Source: an uncultured Thermoproteales archaeon
GTDB taxonomy: Archaea; Thermoproteota; Thermoprotei; Thermoproteales; Thermoproteaceae
Length of the DNA stretch: 64,000 nt
NCBI GenBank assembly: GCA_938027595.1
Contig: CALJAK010000002.1
Coordinates: forward strand, 164,437-228,436
Direction: 5' to 3'
Part shown: positions 24,998 to 33,340 of the stretch, in pieces
Layout of the letters: every line of letters begins with the position of its first letter
How positions within the stretch are numbered: position 1 is the first letter of the stretch
Made by a program: the position numbers and the translations under genes
The notes under the pieces: generated by a model
Database searches by the model: none
What the model was told of the DNA's origin: nothing
The model's input: only the letters and a program-made list of their open reading frames with translations

Positions 24998-26604
24998 GAA
25001 TTTTTGAAAAGAGCTACTCGCTAATCTTCGGCAAATCTGCCAAGAACATAGCCACCGCCGCCACAATTGCGTTGGCTATATCCATAGCTTTATCCACAAC
25101 CAACACGCCGCTGGCTCTCTTGTACTACGCCGCCTTTGGAACTTCCCTATTTCTCTTGATGTGTTCCATAGACAGCGCAGTGGTGAACCAACGTAGGTGT
25201 TACTACGTGGCTGTGGTGTCTACGCTCTTAGTGACAGTCTTGGATTTACTCTTTAGAAAACCGCCGTTGACGTTCGCGCTGGTGGGTGCAGCCACAACTT
25301 CCGTAGTGATACAATCTCTCAAGTGCAAGTCATACACGTTCACACTTCCCTTAGTGTTGTCCGCCGCGTTCTACCTAGCTCTGAGCTATCCACTGTTGGC
25401 TCTAGTTTCTATAATCTACACATTTGTCACTTACAGCTTTAAACAACTTGTCAACAAAATTACCGGCGGACTCGACGCAATGTGTATATTCTCTAGTTTT
25501 CTCTACGCAGTTTTCGCGGAAGACGACGTTATAGAAGACGCCTTCAAACAACTGGGGATAGTGGAGAAAGTGCCTCTACACCTATACCTACTCGGCGGTC
25601 GTCACGTGGCGCTCGTGTCTGAATTCCACCCAGGCCCCTTTAGACACATCGGTGGGGGCATGTTGGTGGACAAGTTAAACAAGGCGGTGGAGGAAATGGG
25701 GTATGGCTTTACTTTCATACATGGCGTGGGGAGTCACGAGAGAGACCCCGTAACTAAGAGATCTGTGGAAAAGATAGTCAACGCCGTGAGAGTTGGATTG
25801 ACCTCTATGCAAAACGGAAGTCCACCTAGGGGCATATCGCCCATGCGGATTAGCGAGGGCGACGTGAAGACTGTGGGTTTGAGTTTAGGCACCGAGCCTC
25901 ACCTCGCTGTAGTGAGTAGAATCAACTCGGCGTCAGACGACATCCCACTGTGGGTAGCTCGCCAAGTTGACCCGGGCTTCTACCTCTTGGTAGATGCACA
26001 GAACAAATTCGACGGCGTGGTTAAGTGGAGTGGAGAAGATGTAAAAAGTTTGGCAAATACATTAGAGAGACTCCACGAAAGTCAGCGATGTGAAAGATTT
26101 CTCTTGGGGTTCGGCAAGGAAAACGTCAGAGATCTAGACCCGCTGGGGCACGAGATCGGGCCAGCGGGTATTTCCGCAATTGTGACTGATTGCGACGGTA
26201 GGAAGAGTTTGCTAATTGTGATAGATGGGAACAACTTAGATTACAACCTCTACAAGAAGTTAACTACGGCGTACGAGAAGCGGGGGTATGAAGTGGTGGA
26301 GGTGATCACTACAGACACTCACAGAGCCACCGGCGTTGGATTTGGACGTGGGTATAGAGTAGTGGGGGAGAGGATTAACCACGACGCTATTTTTGAGAGA
26401 GTGGAGCGGGCGGTGGCTAGGGCCGAGAGAGAGATGGGCCCCCACGCCGTGTCTTACGTGAAGCTGGAGGTGGAGGCGGAGGTGTTGGGCGAGGAGGGGT
26501 TTAGGAAGATCAAACGTGCCGTGGAGATGTACAAGAGAGTGGGGGGGTTGGTGATTTTCACAATTTTCATACTGCCAATCGCCGTAATTACGCTTTTGGC
26601 ATAA
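24994..26604 (+). CDS. DUF2070 family membrane protein
   Basis: Archaeal family of unknown function. The 536-residue protein has about six N-terminal membrane helices (to about residue 170), a cytoplasmic domain with HLYLLGGRHVALVSEFHPGPFRHIGGGMLVDKLN and IHGVGSHERDPVTKRSVEKI, and ends with one hydrophobic helix (VGGLVIFTIFILPIAVITLLA). The EFHPGPFR and HGVGSHERD motifs, rich in His and Asp, look like a metal or catalytic site. Coupled by ATGA to the unknown 24110 gene. Confidence 0.8.
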   Translation: MRIFEKSYSLIFGKSAKNIATAATIALAISIALSTTNTPLALLYYAAFGTSLFLLMCSIDSAVVNQRRCYYVAVVSTLLVTVLDLLFRKPPLTFALVGAATTSVVIQSLKCKSYTFTLPLVLSAAFYLALSYPLLALVSIIYTFVTYSFKQLVNKITGGLDAMCIFSSFLYAVFAEDDVIEDAFKQLGIVEKVPLHLYLLGGRHVALVSEFHPGPFRHIGGGMLVDKLNKAVEEMGYGFTFIHGVGSHERDPVTKRSVEKIVNAVRVGLTSMQNGSPPRGISPMRISEGDVKTVGLSLGTEPHLAVVSRINSASDDIPLWVARQVDPGFYLLVDAQNKFDGVVKWSGEDVKSLANTLERLHESQRCERFLLGFGKENVRDLDPLGHEIGPAGISAIVTDCDGRKSLLIVIDGNNLDYNLYKKLTTAYEKRGYEVVEVITTDTHRATGVGFGRGYRVVGERINHDAIFERVERAVARAEREMGPHAVSYVKLEVEAEVLGEEGFRKIKRAVEMYKRVGGLVIFTIFILPIAVITLLA

Positions 26605-26607
26605 GGT

Positions 26608-26617
26608 TTATATAGAG
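26608..26617 (+). promoter_or_regulatory. Probable promoter of the 26634 gene
   Basis: GTTTATATAG is centred about 22 nt before ATG 26634, just after the DUF2070 stop. Confidence 0.5.
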
Positions 26618-26633
26618 AAACGTAGATTTTTAC

Positions 26634-27098
26634 ATGTCGCATGAAACACCAACACCCGAGCCAGTGTTGGAGTACATAGAATCTATGATGGAGAGACTTT
26701 CTCAGTGGGTTAAGGAACAAGAGAGGCAAGTGAAGGAGTTGGAACACATTGGACAGACGTTGACTCAATCCGACAGACTCACTCTGCTCTATTCAGCTCA
26801 AGCCATGTTGGGATACATAGCTAGAGTTCTGAAAGACTTCGAGAGTTGGCTCAGCAACCCAGTCATAACTTCGATAATGCCCGAAGACATGTTGAAGAGG
26901 CTCGAAGCAATGCTGCGTGAAGTGGCTGTGAAATTCCTACAAGTAGACATAGCTCACACTTCTGAATATAGAGACTTGTTGACGAAATTTGCTAAAGAGG
27001 GGAAAGTGCCTATAGTCCTCACGCTCTACGTACAGCAGAAGCCGCAGATGCCCACTAGGAGGAGGGGAGAGGAGGGCGGAACGCCGAGGTTTTTCTAA
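26634..27098 (+). CDS. Crenarchaeal helical protein, possibly DUF2153
   Basis: 154 residues, almost all helical: EYIESMMERLSQWVKEQERQVKELEHIGQ then LLYSAQAMLGYIARVLKDFESWL and LEAMLREVAVKFLQVDIAHTSEYRDLLTKF, ending with a basic tail. It recalls the crenarchaeal DUF2153 family, but I am not certain. No catalytic motif is visible. Its last 44 nt overlap the opposite-strand Trm5-like gene. Leaderless start at ATG 26634. Confidence 0.6.
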   Translation: MSHETPTPEPVLEYIESMMERLSQWVKEQERQVKELEHIGQTLTQSDRLTLLYSAQAMLGYIARVLKDFESWLSNPVITSIMPEDMLKRLEAMLREVAVKFLQVDIAHTSEYRDLLTKFAKEGKVPIVLTLYVQQKPQMPTRRRGEEGGTPRFF

Positions 27099-27906
27099 CG
27101 TCTAGGCGTATTTTGTACACGCCTGGGGCGTAATCTCTCACCACACGCCGCCCAATTATTTCACAAGTGGGACATGTCTCTCTAACTATCTCCTCCCCCT
27201 CTCTATAGGGCTCTTCAGATTTGCCCAAGTGATAGAAGTGAACCACGCCCCCATCTTCTAAACACTCCAGTGCGATTTGTAGAAATCTATACGCCCCCAG
27301 GGGGAGAGTTAGCAGCACTCTATCGAACTTTCGCCTAAGTAGCGGCGCCACCTCCACCACGTCGCCGTGGATAACTGCCGCGTTGTTTATCTTGTTTATA
27401 CGTAAGTTCTCCACTGCATATTTAAACCCCCAGGGGTTGAGCTCCACCGCCACTATATAGCGCGGTTTTGAAAATCTCGCAATAGCCACGGCGTAGGGAG
27501 CCACGCCGGCGAAGAGATACAACACTCGCTCGCCCTCCGCCACCTGCCGAGCCACCTCCAGTCTGTCAGTCTGGTCTCTAGAGGAGAAGTAGACTTTAGT
27601 GGGGTCTACCTTTATGTAGTAACCGTGTTCTTTGTGTAAAACTTCCGTGGGGCCCTCTATCAACACCTCAAAGTCGTACAGCCTGTACTCACCCCGCCTG
27701 CCGCCTCTCTTCCTCAACACAGTCTTCACGTGTTTATTCAACTCAACCACCGCCTTGGCGATTAGTTTTTTGTACTCCTCCAATTCCTCCGGTATTTCTA
27801 TAATAGCGACAGCTCCACTCCTGGAGCCCACAACCTCAAATGAAGTGGGGATTTTGTCTATGAGTGCCGGTGGGATTACCTCTTTGAGTCTACTCTTGAG
27901 AGCCAT
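27055..27906 (-). CDS. Trm5/Taw2-family tRNA methyltransferase or wyosine enzyme
   Basis: Class I SAM enzyme acting on G37 of tRNA (m1G37 methylation) or transferring the aminocarboxypropyl group in wyosine synthesis (Taw2). The 283 residues have DPTKVYFSSR at 101-110, the SAM motif LFAGVAPYAV at about 131, ELNPWGFKYAVENLRINKI at about 155, and TLPLGA near 198 at the place of the NPP motif. TLPLG rather than NLP or NPP is unusual. Starts at ATG 27906; overlaps the previous gene by 44 nt. Confidence 0.78.
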   Translation of the reverse strand: MALKSRLKEVIPPALIDKIPTSFEVVGSRSGAVAIIEIPEELEEYKKLIAKAVVELNKHVKTVLRKRGGRRGEYRLYDFEVLIEGPTEVLHKEHGYYIKVDPTKVYFSSRDQTDRLEVARQVAEGERVLYLFAGVAPYAVAIARFSKPRYIVAVELNPWGFKYAVENLRINKINNAAVIHGDVVEVAPLLRRKFDRVLLTLPLGAYRFLQIALECLEDGGVVHFYHLGKSEEPYREGEEIVRETCPTCEIIGRRVVRDYAPGVYKIRLDVRKTSAFRPPLPSS

Positions 27907-27957
27907 TCCGACCCTGACCCACTCTTCACATTTCTGAATTGTTTTTTCTTCATCAAA

Positions 27958-27969
27958 AATATAAATCTA
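27958..27969 (+). promoter_or_regulatory. Probable promoter of radA
   Basis: AATATAAATCTA is centred about 22-23 nt before GTG 27986. A second A/T run (CTTTAAAAATT) lies too close to the start. The 79-bp gap 27907-27985 otherwise holds nothing I can name; no clear element was seen for the minus gene. Confidence 0.48.
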
Positions 27970-27985
27970 TAATCCTTTAAAAATT

Positions 27986-28975
27986 GTGTCTAGTAAAAAG
28001 AAAAAAATCGACGCCGAGGTGGCTCACGTCGAGCCCAGCCCAGAGATAGACGTAGAGGAGTTAGAGGGTGTGGGGAGAGTGACCGGCGCTAAGCTAAAGG
28101 AGAGGGGGTACTACACCGTTAGAGATGTAGCTTTCGCTTCGTCAAAAGAACTGGCGGAAGTGATAGGCAACGAGGAGAGAGCTCAACAGATAATTGACAT
28201 GGCGAGGAAAATGCTCGGGCTGTACTCCTTCATCTCCGCGCTGGAGGTGTATGAAAAGAGAAAGCGCGTTAGGCGCATACCCACGGGGGTCCGGTCGCTG
28301 GACGAGTTGTTGGGTGGTGGGATAGAGACTAGAGCCGTCACGGAAATAGTGGGCGAGTTCGGCAGTGGCAAGACGCAGTTGTGTCACCAACTGACGGTAA
28401 TGGTTCAACTACCGGAGGATCGGGGGGGTCTGGGGGCTAGGGCGATATATATAGACACAGAAAACACCTTCCGCCCAGAGCGCGTCATGCAAATAGCGAG
28501 AGCGAGAGGTCTCGACCCAGACCAAGCGCTACAGAACATTCTCTACGCCAAGGCCTACAGTTCAGACCACCAAATGGTTTTGGTAGAGCAAACCAAGTCA
28601 GTGATAAAGCAACAGAACATAGCGTTGTTGGTGGTGGATTCTGTAATTGCTCACTTTAGGTCTGAGTTCCCCGGCCGGGAGAACTTGGCAGAGAGACAAC
28701 AGAAGTTAAATAAACACGTGGCTGATTTGCTGCGTCTAGCGGACGCATACGACGTGGCTGTAGTGATCACAAACCAAGTGATGGCTCAGCCAGACGTCTT
28801 TTTCGGTAATCCACTCAGGCCGGCGGGGGGGAACATTTTGGCTCATGGAGCCACCTACAGACTGTGGCTTAGGAAATCCAAGGAGAACATCCGAATTGCC
28901 AAGATATTCGACAGCCCCCACCACCCAGAGGGAGAAGTATCTTTCAGAATCACGGAAGAGGGTCTAGTGGACTAG
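27986..28975 (+). CDS. radA: RadA recombinase
   Basis: Archaeal RecA/Rad51 protein that forms filaments on single-stranded DNA and drives strand exchange. The 329-residue protein has a helix-hairpin-helix N-terminal domain ([33 protein letters not shown]), Walker [10 protein letters not shown], Walker B LLVVDSV, and [12 protein letters not shown] with C-terminal [18 protein letters not shown] start at 27986 (MSSKKKK). Its end overlaps the opposite-strand gene at 28964 by 12 nt. No intein is present. Confidence 0.95.
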   Translation: MSSKKKKIDAEVAHVEPSPEIDVEELEGVGRVTGAKLKERGYYTVRDVAFASSKELAEVIGNEERAQQIIDMARKMLGLYSFISALEVYEKRKRVRRIPTGVRSLDELLGGGIETRAVTEIVGEFGSGKTQLCHQLTVMVQLPEDRGGLGARAIYIDTENTFRPERVMQIARARGLDPDQALQNILYAKAYSSDHQMVLVEQTKSVIKQQNIALLVVDSVIAHFRSEFPGRENLAERQQKLNKHVADLLRLADAYDVAVVITNQVMAQPDVFFGNPLRPAGGNILAHGATYRLWLRKSKENIRIAKIFDSPHHPEGEVSFRITEEGLVD

Positions 28976-29542
28976 AAGCCAGTTGTAGATGGGTAGAAAT
29001 TGGAAATTGTAAATTGTAAAATCCCAAAACTGTCTATATATGCCGTAGATTGGGTGACTCGCCAGTCTGGCCGCCAGCCGCAGCGCTTCCGGCAGGTAGC
29101 CAGCCACAGCTAGACTGACTGACGCGTCTAGCGCCAGCGTTTTGACTAAAGTATGTCTCACTGTCTCACCCTCTACGACTTCTACTTGCGCTTTCTCTAG
29201 CACCAAGTCTAATCTGACTTTCGCCACTAACATGTCTACAACTCTCTTCAAGAGAGCTAACGAGAGTTGTATCGCCAACTCGTCGTATTTAAGCTCGTGC
29301 GGCGGTGTCCAAATCTCCATCAAACGTGGGTCGGACAGAGCTAGTGCAGTGGCTGTCTCTCTCATGACTGTGTATAAATCCAACGGTAGAGAGATTCTCA
29401 ACACAAATCCCCCATCTACCTCCAACCGAGTTACGTCGTCTCCAAATATCACTACGTCAATGGGGGCCCCCAGTTCTTCTACTATTCTCCTCACGATTTT
29501 CGCCACGTCGCTTTCGATTTCTCTAAGATATACAAAATCCAT
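28964..29542 (-). CDS. Hypothetical protein, 192 residues
   Basis: Not firmly recognised. Starts [36 protein letters not shown] at ATG 29542, chosen because it is about 25 nt from a TATA-like element. The N-terminal part predicts a small mixed fold with nucleotidyltransferase-like VVIFGDD but no downstream catalytic acid that I can assign; the rest is helical ([21 protein letters not shown]). Ends inside the radA 3' end. Confidence 0.62.
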   Translation of the reverse strand: MDFVYLREIESDVAKIVRRIVEELGAPIDVVIFGDDVTRLEVDGGFVLRISLPLDLYTVMRETATALALSDPRLMEIWTPPHELKYDELAIQLSLALLKRVVDMLVAKVRLDLVLEKAQVEVVEGETVRHTLVKTLALDASVSLAVAGYLPEALRLAARLASHPIYGIYRQFWDFTIYNFQFLPIYNWLLVH

Positions 29543-29561
29543 GGTAATCACGGCGTAGTGA

Positions 29562-29572
29562 CATAAATATGC
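29562..29572. promoter_or_regulatory. Symmetric TATA element shared by the 28964 gene and radical SAM gene
   Basis: ACATAAATATG reads as a TATA box both ways (CATATTTATGT on minus). Its centre is about 25 nt from ATG 29542 and about 22 nt from GTG 29589. Confidence 0.55.
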
Positions 29573-29588
29573 AAAATATAATTCAATT

Positions 29589-31178
29589 GTGCCCCCCACT
29601 TTCGATGTAGTCATAACTACAGACAGGTCAATGATGTCTAACTACCACGGGAAGGAGTTTCTGGGTTTTGGAACTACTGGACCGGCTTTCGTGGAGTTGC
29701 CGTTTGGATTGTCGGAGCGATTCCACACTTTCCTCTTTGCGCCTAAGATGAAAGTAGATAGATGGGGGAGGCCCAGGGAGGCTCCATACGGCATGCGGAA
29801 GATAGAAGCTAAGTTGTTAGACGCCGGGATAAACGCAGCAGTTATAGACCCCAACCACGTGAAGAGGTACATACCCCGCGCGAGAGTGTTGATGTTGAGT
29901 CACCATGACTACTTTGGCTTAAATCCGCCCAGCAGCACTTGGAGAGTTATAGTGGGTAAGGAGCCGATGAACGCCATATTTTTCAAGAAGTTCATGGAGA
30001 GGATTTCGACTGACATCACTAGAGGAAAGAAAAACGGGCTGATGGTAATGGTGGGGGGACCCGCGGCGTGGCAGTGGCTCCACTTTCCAGAGTTGGTGGA
30101 GACGTGGGGAGTGGACGTTATATTCGACGGCGAGGGGGAAAAGTTAATTGTAGACATAGTCAAGAGAGCGATAGAGGGAAAACCGCTGCCCAAGTACATA
30201 TACGTAGGCGCCGACGAAGCGCCGGACGTTTCTGAAATCTCCACTATCAAATATCCCTCTATAAATGGACTTGTGGAAATAGGCAGGGGGTGCCCCAGGG
30301 GGTGTATGTTCTGCTCTGTCACACTCAGACCAATGAGATGGTACCCGCTGGATAAGATAGAGCAAGAACTCAGAGTAAATTCAGAGAGTGGCGTGCGGGA
30401 TGGCGTACTCCACTCAGACGAGGTGCCTCTCTATGGCTCTAGCACCATAGAACCAGACTTGGAGAAGCTTACTGCATTGCACAAACTGGCGAAGAGGTAC
30501 TATAGAAAAGTGAGTTGGAGCCACACTACGCTAGTGGCGATATACCACGGCGAGAGGAAGAGTAAGCTACTTACGAGACTCTCTGAAATAATTCTAGACC
30601 AACACCAAGATTGGTGGGGCGCTCAGATTGGCTTAGAGACGGGCTCTGTGCGTCTGGCTAGAAAGATAATGCCCGGGAAGGCAGCTCCCTACAAGATAGA
30701 TCAGTGGCACCAAATTGTTCTAGAAACCGCCGCGTTAATGCACGAAGTTAAGTTAATACCAGCCATAACTATCATAGTGGGGCTCCCCGGCGAACAACCT
30801 GACGACGTGGTGGAGACCATAGAGTTAGTGGAGAGTTTGCGCCCCTACAGGAGTTTAATCGTGCCTCTCTTCTACGTGCCCATGAGTCACATCAAGAGTG
30901 ACAAAGCGGGTTGGATAGACAAACTAAACCTATATCCGGAACACATTGACTTGTTGAAAGTGGTGGCTAGACACTCTATACACTGGGCTAGAGATATACT
31001 ACACCGTTTTTACATGAGGGGACCGCAGTATTTACCCATTAAGTGGCTCATTAACTACTTCATAACATATGTCGAGAAGCGGTTGGATAAAATTATGGAT
31101 GATGTTGAACAATATAAAGAATTGCTTAAACAAGTTAAGACGTCGTCTAGGAGAGAAGTGTTAACTTTCAGTCAATAG
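29589..31178 (+). CDS. B12-binding-type radical SAM protein (COG1032-like)
   Basis: Radical SAM enzyme with a cobalamin-binding-like N-terminal domain. The 529 residues include a Rossmann-type N-part (KLLDAGINAAVIDPNHV, HHDYFG, VGGPAAWQWL) and the radical SAM cluster motif CPRGCMFC with cysteines at about 235, 239 and 242, then a barrel with SDEVPLYGSSTIEPD, GLETGSVRLARKIMPGK and IIVGLPGEQPDDVVETI. Substrate unknown; family members methylate or thiomethylate nucleic acids or lipids. GTG start at 29589. Confidence 0.85.
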   Translation: MPPTFDVVITTDRSMMSNYHGKEFLGFGTTGPAFVELPFGLSERFHTFLFAPKMKVDRWGRPREAPYGMRKIEAKLLDAGINAAVIDPNHVKRYIPRARVLMLSHHDYFGLNPPSSTWRVIVGKEPMNAIFFKKFMERISTDITRGKKNGLMVMVGGPAAWQWLHFPELVETWGVDVIFDGEGEKLIVDIVKRAIEGKPLPKYIYVGADEAPDVSEISTIKYPSINGLVEIGRGCPRGCMFCSVTLRPMRWYPLDKIEQELRVNSESGVRDGVLHSDEVPLYGSSTIEPDLEKLTALHKLAKRYYRKVSWSHTTLVAIYHGERKSKLLTRLSEIILDQHQDWWGAQIGLETGSVRLARKIMPGKAAPYKIDQWHQIVLETAALMHEVKLIPAITIIVGLPGEQPDDVVETIELVESLRPYRSLIVPLFYVPMSHIKSDKAGWIDKLNLYPEHIDLLKVVARHSIHWARDILHRFYMRGPQYLPIKWLINYFITYVEKRLDKIMDDVEQYKELLKQVKTSSRREVLTFSQ

Positions 31179-31589
31179 TGCCCAAATTTCTCTCCTCAAA
31201 TCCACTTTTGCCTCTGCCTCGTCTGGGTTTAGCACTTTGGCTAAGAGACAGGCGTCTCCACATTGAGTGCAACATCTAAGTTTCACATCTTCGCCACACT
31301 CTATCGGGACAGAACTACACAACACATCGCTTAGAAAAGACCAAATTTTCTCTAACAAAACAGACCGTGAGACGTGGCGTGAGAACGCTATCTTGTTTGA
31401 AATGCCGTAAATGTCAGTGATGTAAAGTAGAGACTTTACTCTCAACCGCGCGGCGAGAGAAGACATACACACACTCCCACCGCCACATATTTCTACAATT
31501 TTCCTAAACTCCTCCACAGCGTTGTGGTCTAGCTCCACGTACATGAGTAAGCCACGTCTCCAGTTAACTAAAGCAATTCCCCTGTACAT
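31161..31589 (-). CDS. Hypothetical protein with C-terminal cysteine cluster
   Basis: 142 residues, not recognised. Starts MYRGIALVNWRRGLL; the middle is SLAARLRVKSLLYITDIYGISNKIAFSRHVSRSVLLEKIW, possibly a helix-turn-helix, and the last third has CCTQCGDACLLAKV with a Cys also upstream, suggesting a metal site. ATG 31589 has a TATA-like element about 20 nt upstream; MYVELDHN (31544) is another possible start. Overlaps the radical SAM end by 18 nt. Confidence 0.6.
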   Translation of the reverse strand: MYRGIALVNWRRGLLMYVELDHNAVEEFRKIVEICGGGSVCMSSLAARLRVKSLLYITDIYGISNKIAFSRHVSRSVLLEKIWSFLSDVLCSSVPIECGEDVKLRCCTQCGDACLLAKVLNPDEAEAKVDLRREIWALLTES

Positions 31590-31601
31590 GGATTATGTTA
31601 A

Positions 31602-31614
31602 GTTTTTATAAAAA
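31602..31614. promoter_or_regulatory. Shared TATA element, 31161 gene and zinc-finger gene
   Basis: TTTTTATAAAAAT is symmetric; its centre is about 20 nt from ATG 31589 and about 22 nt from ATG 31630. The two ATGs are 40 bp apart. Confidence 0.5.
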
Positions 31615-31629
31615 TCTCTTCTGGCAGTC

Positions 31630-31917
31630 ATGGAGTTGTTCCGCGTAGTGGGAGACTACGCCGTGCTTGTTCCCACTGTTAAGTGTACTATATGTGGAAA
31701 AGAAGTCAATTGGCGTAAAGTTGTAAATCACTACTTTAGCCACGGGGGAAAGGGATGTCCCATATGTGGTTCAAAAGTAAAAGAGACAGAATACAAAAAT
31801 CACGTGAGGAGACATTTCGTAAATAAGCGGAAAGTCTACATGTGTGGCGTTTGTGGGAGACAATTCGCCATGGCGAAATCTCTCCTCGTACATATAATGA
31901 AAAACCACGAAGAGTGA
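31630..31917 (+). CDS. Three-finger C2H2 zinc protein
   Basis: 95 residues with three C2H2 fingers: C19/C22 with H34/H38, C43/C46 with H58/H62, and C72/C75 with H88/H93. Spacing is close to eukaryotic C2H2 fingers; the third (CGVCGRQFAMAKSLLVHIMKNH) is closest. Likely binds nucleic acid. Tandem C2H2 proteins are not common in archaea. The stop overlaps the CarS start as GTGA, so the two are translationally coupled despite the unrelated functions. Confidence 0.8.
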   Translation: MELFRVVGDYAVLVPTVKCTICGKEVNWRKVVNHYFSHGGKGCPICGSKVKETEYKNHVRRHFVNKRKVYMCGVCGRQFAMAKSLLVHIMKNHEE

Positions 31918-32417
31918 CGCCGCTGGATGTTTTACATTTTTTTCTCTACATCTGGCCCCCCTACGTGGCAAACGGCTCTGCGGTGTTGGCCGGCCGACTG
32001 AAGTGGAAACACCCCATAGACCTGGGGAGAAACTTCAGAGACGGGAGGCGGATATTCGGCGACGGTAAGACGTTCGAGGGGTTCTTCATTGGAGTTGGCG
32101 CTGGCACTGCAGTGGGGTGGCTGCCGAACGTAATTCACCCACTCCTCACGCCAATCGACGCCTTTGTGCTCTCCACTGCCGCCATGTTGGGCGATTTGTT
32201 AGGCGCGTTCATAAAGCGGCGGCTCTGCATGCCTAGAGGCCACCCGGCGTTTCCACTAGACCAGTTGGACTTCATACTAACGGCGTTTCTAATCGTTAGT
32301 TTCTATAGAGAAATACCGCTGTGGGTCATACTCGCCGCCGCGTTGGTGACTCCCGCTATCCACCGCGTGACTAATTATGTGGCTTATCTATTGCGCTTGA
32401 AGAGAGAACCGTGGTAA
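31914..32417 (+). CDS. carS: CDP-archaeol synthase
   Basis: CDP-2,3-bis-(O-geranylgeranyl)-sn-glycerol synthase, which activates the archaeal lipid core with CTP before head groups are added. The 167-residue membrane protein has the signature PPYVANGSAVLAGR, HPIDLGRNFRDGRRIFGDGKTFEGF and GDLLGAFIKRR. I start at GTG 31914, overlapping the zinc-finger stop (GTGA); the longer frame from 31842 lies wholly inside that gene in another frame. Family length is about 165-170. Confidence 0.92.
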   Translation: MTPLDVLHFFLYIWPPYVANGSAVLAGRLKWKHPIDLGRNFRDGRRIFGDGKTFEGFFIGVGAGTAVGWLPNVIHPLLTPIDAFVLSTAAMLGDLLGAFIKRRLCMPRGHPAFPLDQLDFILTAFLIVSFYREIPLWVILAAALVTPAIHRVTNYVAYLLRLKREPW

Positions 32418-32426
32418 TTTAAAAAT
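32416..32426 (+). promoter_or_regulatory. Probable promoter of the ATPase F gene
   Basis: AATTTAAAAAT is centred about 23-24 nt before ATG 32445, directly at the end of carS. Confidence 0.45.
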
Positions 32427-32444
32427 GGGCTCATCTAGATACAT

Positions 32445-32735
32445 ATGTACATAGTGATGGGGGATAAATACACCACGTTGTTGTTCAAATTGATGGGGTT
32501 CGAGGGGAGAGAGGTGGGGAGTGGGAGAGAAGCGTTGGAGTACATAAAAAAGAATCTAGAAAATTACAACGTTTTCTTTATCTCGTCTAAAATCGCCAGT
32601 GCGATACGTAAAGAGTTAGATGAATTACGTGTGAGGAACCCCAAGAAGATTTTTGTAGAAGTTCCCAGCGTAGAGGAGAGCATGGAGAGAGAAGTGAACT
32701 ACCTCCAGTTGGTTAGACAAGCCTTGGGTGGGTAG
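32445..32735 (+). CDS. atpF: A-type ATP synthase subunit F
   Basis: Small regulatory subunit of the central stalk of the archaeal A1Ao ATP synthase. The 96 residues show the Rossmann-like fold and motifs of NtpG/AtpF: MYIVMGDKYTTLLFKLMGFEGREV, NVFFISSKIASAIRKEL and FVEVPSVEESM. It precedes E and A, a common archaeal order, which supports the call. Confidence 0.88.
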   Translation: MYIVMGDKYTTLLFKLMGFEGREVGSGREALEYIKKNLENYNVFFISSKIASAIRKELDELRVRNPKKIFVEVPSVEESMEREVNYLQLVRQALGG

Positions 32736-32767
32736 GAAAAGTTAAAATATGGTTTGAGTATGTTTTT

Positions 32768-33340
32768 ATGTCTCTTTTCAGAGAATTAGTAAACACAAAA
32801 ATACGAGAACTCGAGGAGTTAAAGCAAAACGTCGTTCTAGACATTGAGACAAAGTTGAGGAGAGAAGTGGAGTCAGTACTAGAGAAATTCTCCAGTCAGA
32901 TAAACGACGTGGAGAGTAGAGTAATGCTGGAAAGAGAACGCCTCTTATTCGACGCCGTGGTGGAGTCTAGGAGGAGAGTTGCCGAAGTGTACGAAAATCT
33001 CTTGTCAGATTTGTTGAACGTTGTATATGGCGAAATCGAGAAAATGAGAAATTCTGAACGTTATGCAAAATTTCTGACGTCTCTAATTCAAGACGCACTC
33101 GGCTATGTTCAATCTAGAGATGTAGTGATATACACGTCGCCAAAGGATAGGGGGATTGTGGAGGTCATAGCGAGAGATTTGGGTATTTCAGCTCTAGTGG
33201 CGGAGAGAGACATCAAAGGCGGTGTGATAGTGGCGTCGAGAGATGGTTCTGTGTCTGTAAATTATTCTCTAGAGGCAATTATAAATAATGAAATAGATAA
33301 GATAAAAAACATCGTCTACTCGGCGACGTATGAGCGGTAA
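32768..33340 (+). CDS. atpE: A-type ATP synthase subunit E
   Basis: Peripheral stalk subunit of the A1Ao ATP synthase. The 190 residues are a long N-terminal coiled coil (NTKIRELEELKQNVVLDIETKLRREVESVLEKFSSQ) with a C-terminal globular domain containing ALGYVQSRDVVIYTSPKDR, GGVIVASRDGSVSVNYSLEAIINN. Its end overlaps the atpA start by 11 nt. A TATA-like element (TTAAAATATG, 32743-32752) about 21 nt upstream could give it a second promoter. Confidence 0.88.
   Translation: MSLFRELVNTKIRELEELKQNVVLDIETKLRREVESVLEKFSSQINDVESRVMLERERLLFDAVVESRRRVAEVYENLLSDLLNVVYGEIEKMRNSERYAKFLTSLIQDALGYVQSRDVVIYTSPKDRGIVEVIARDLGISALVAERDIKGGVIVASRDGSVSVNYSLEAIINNEIDKIKNIVYSATYER

Noticed and set aside
31842..31913. 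Upstream extension of carS from ATG 31842
   Set aside because: The added 24 codons lie within the zinc-finger gene in another frame and do not resemble CarS; GTG 31914 gives the family length and a GTGA overlap.
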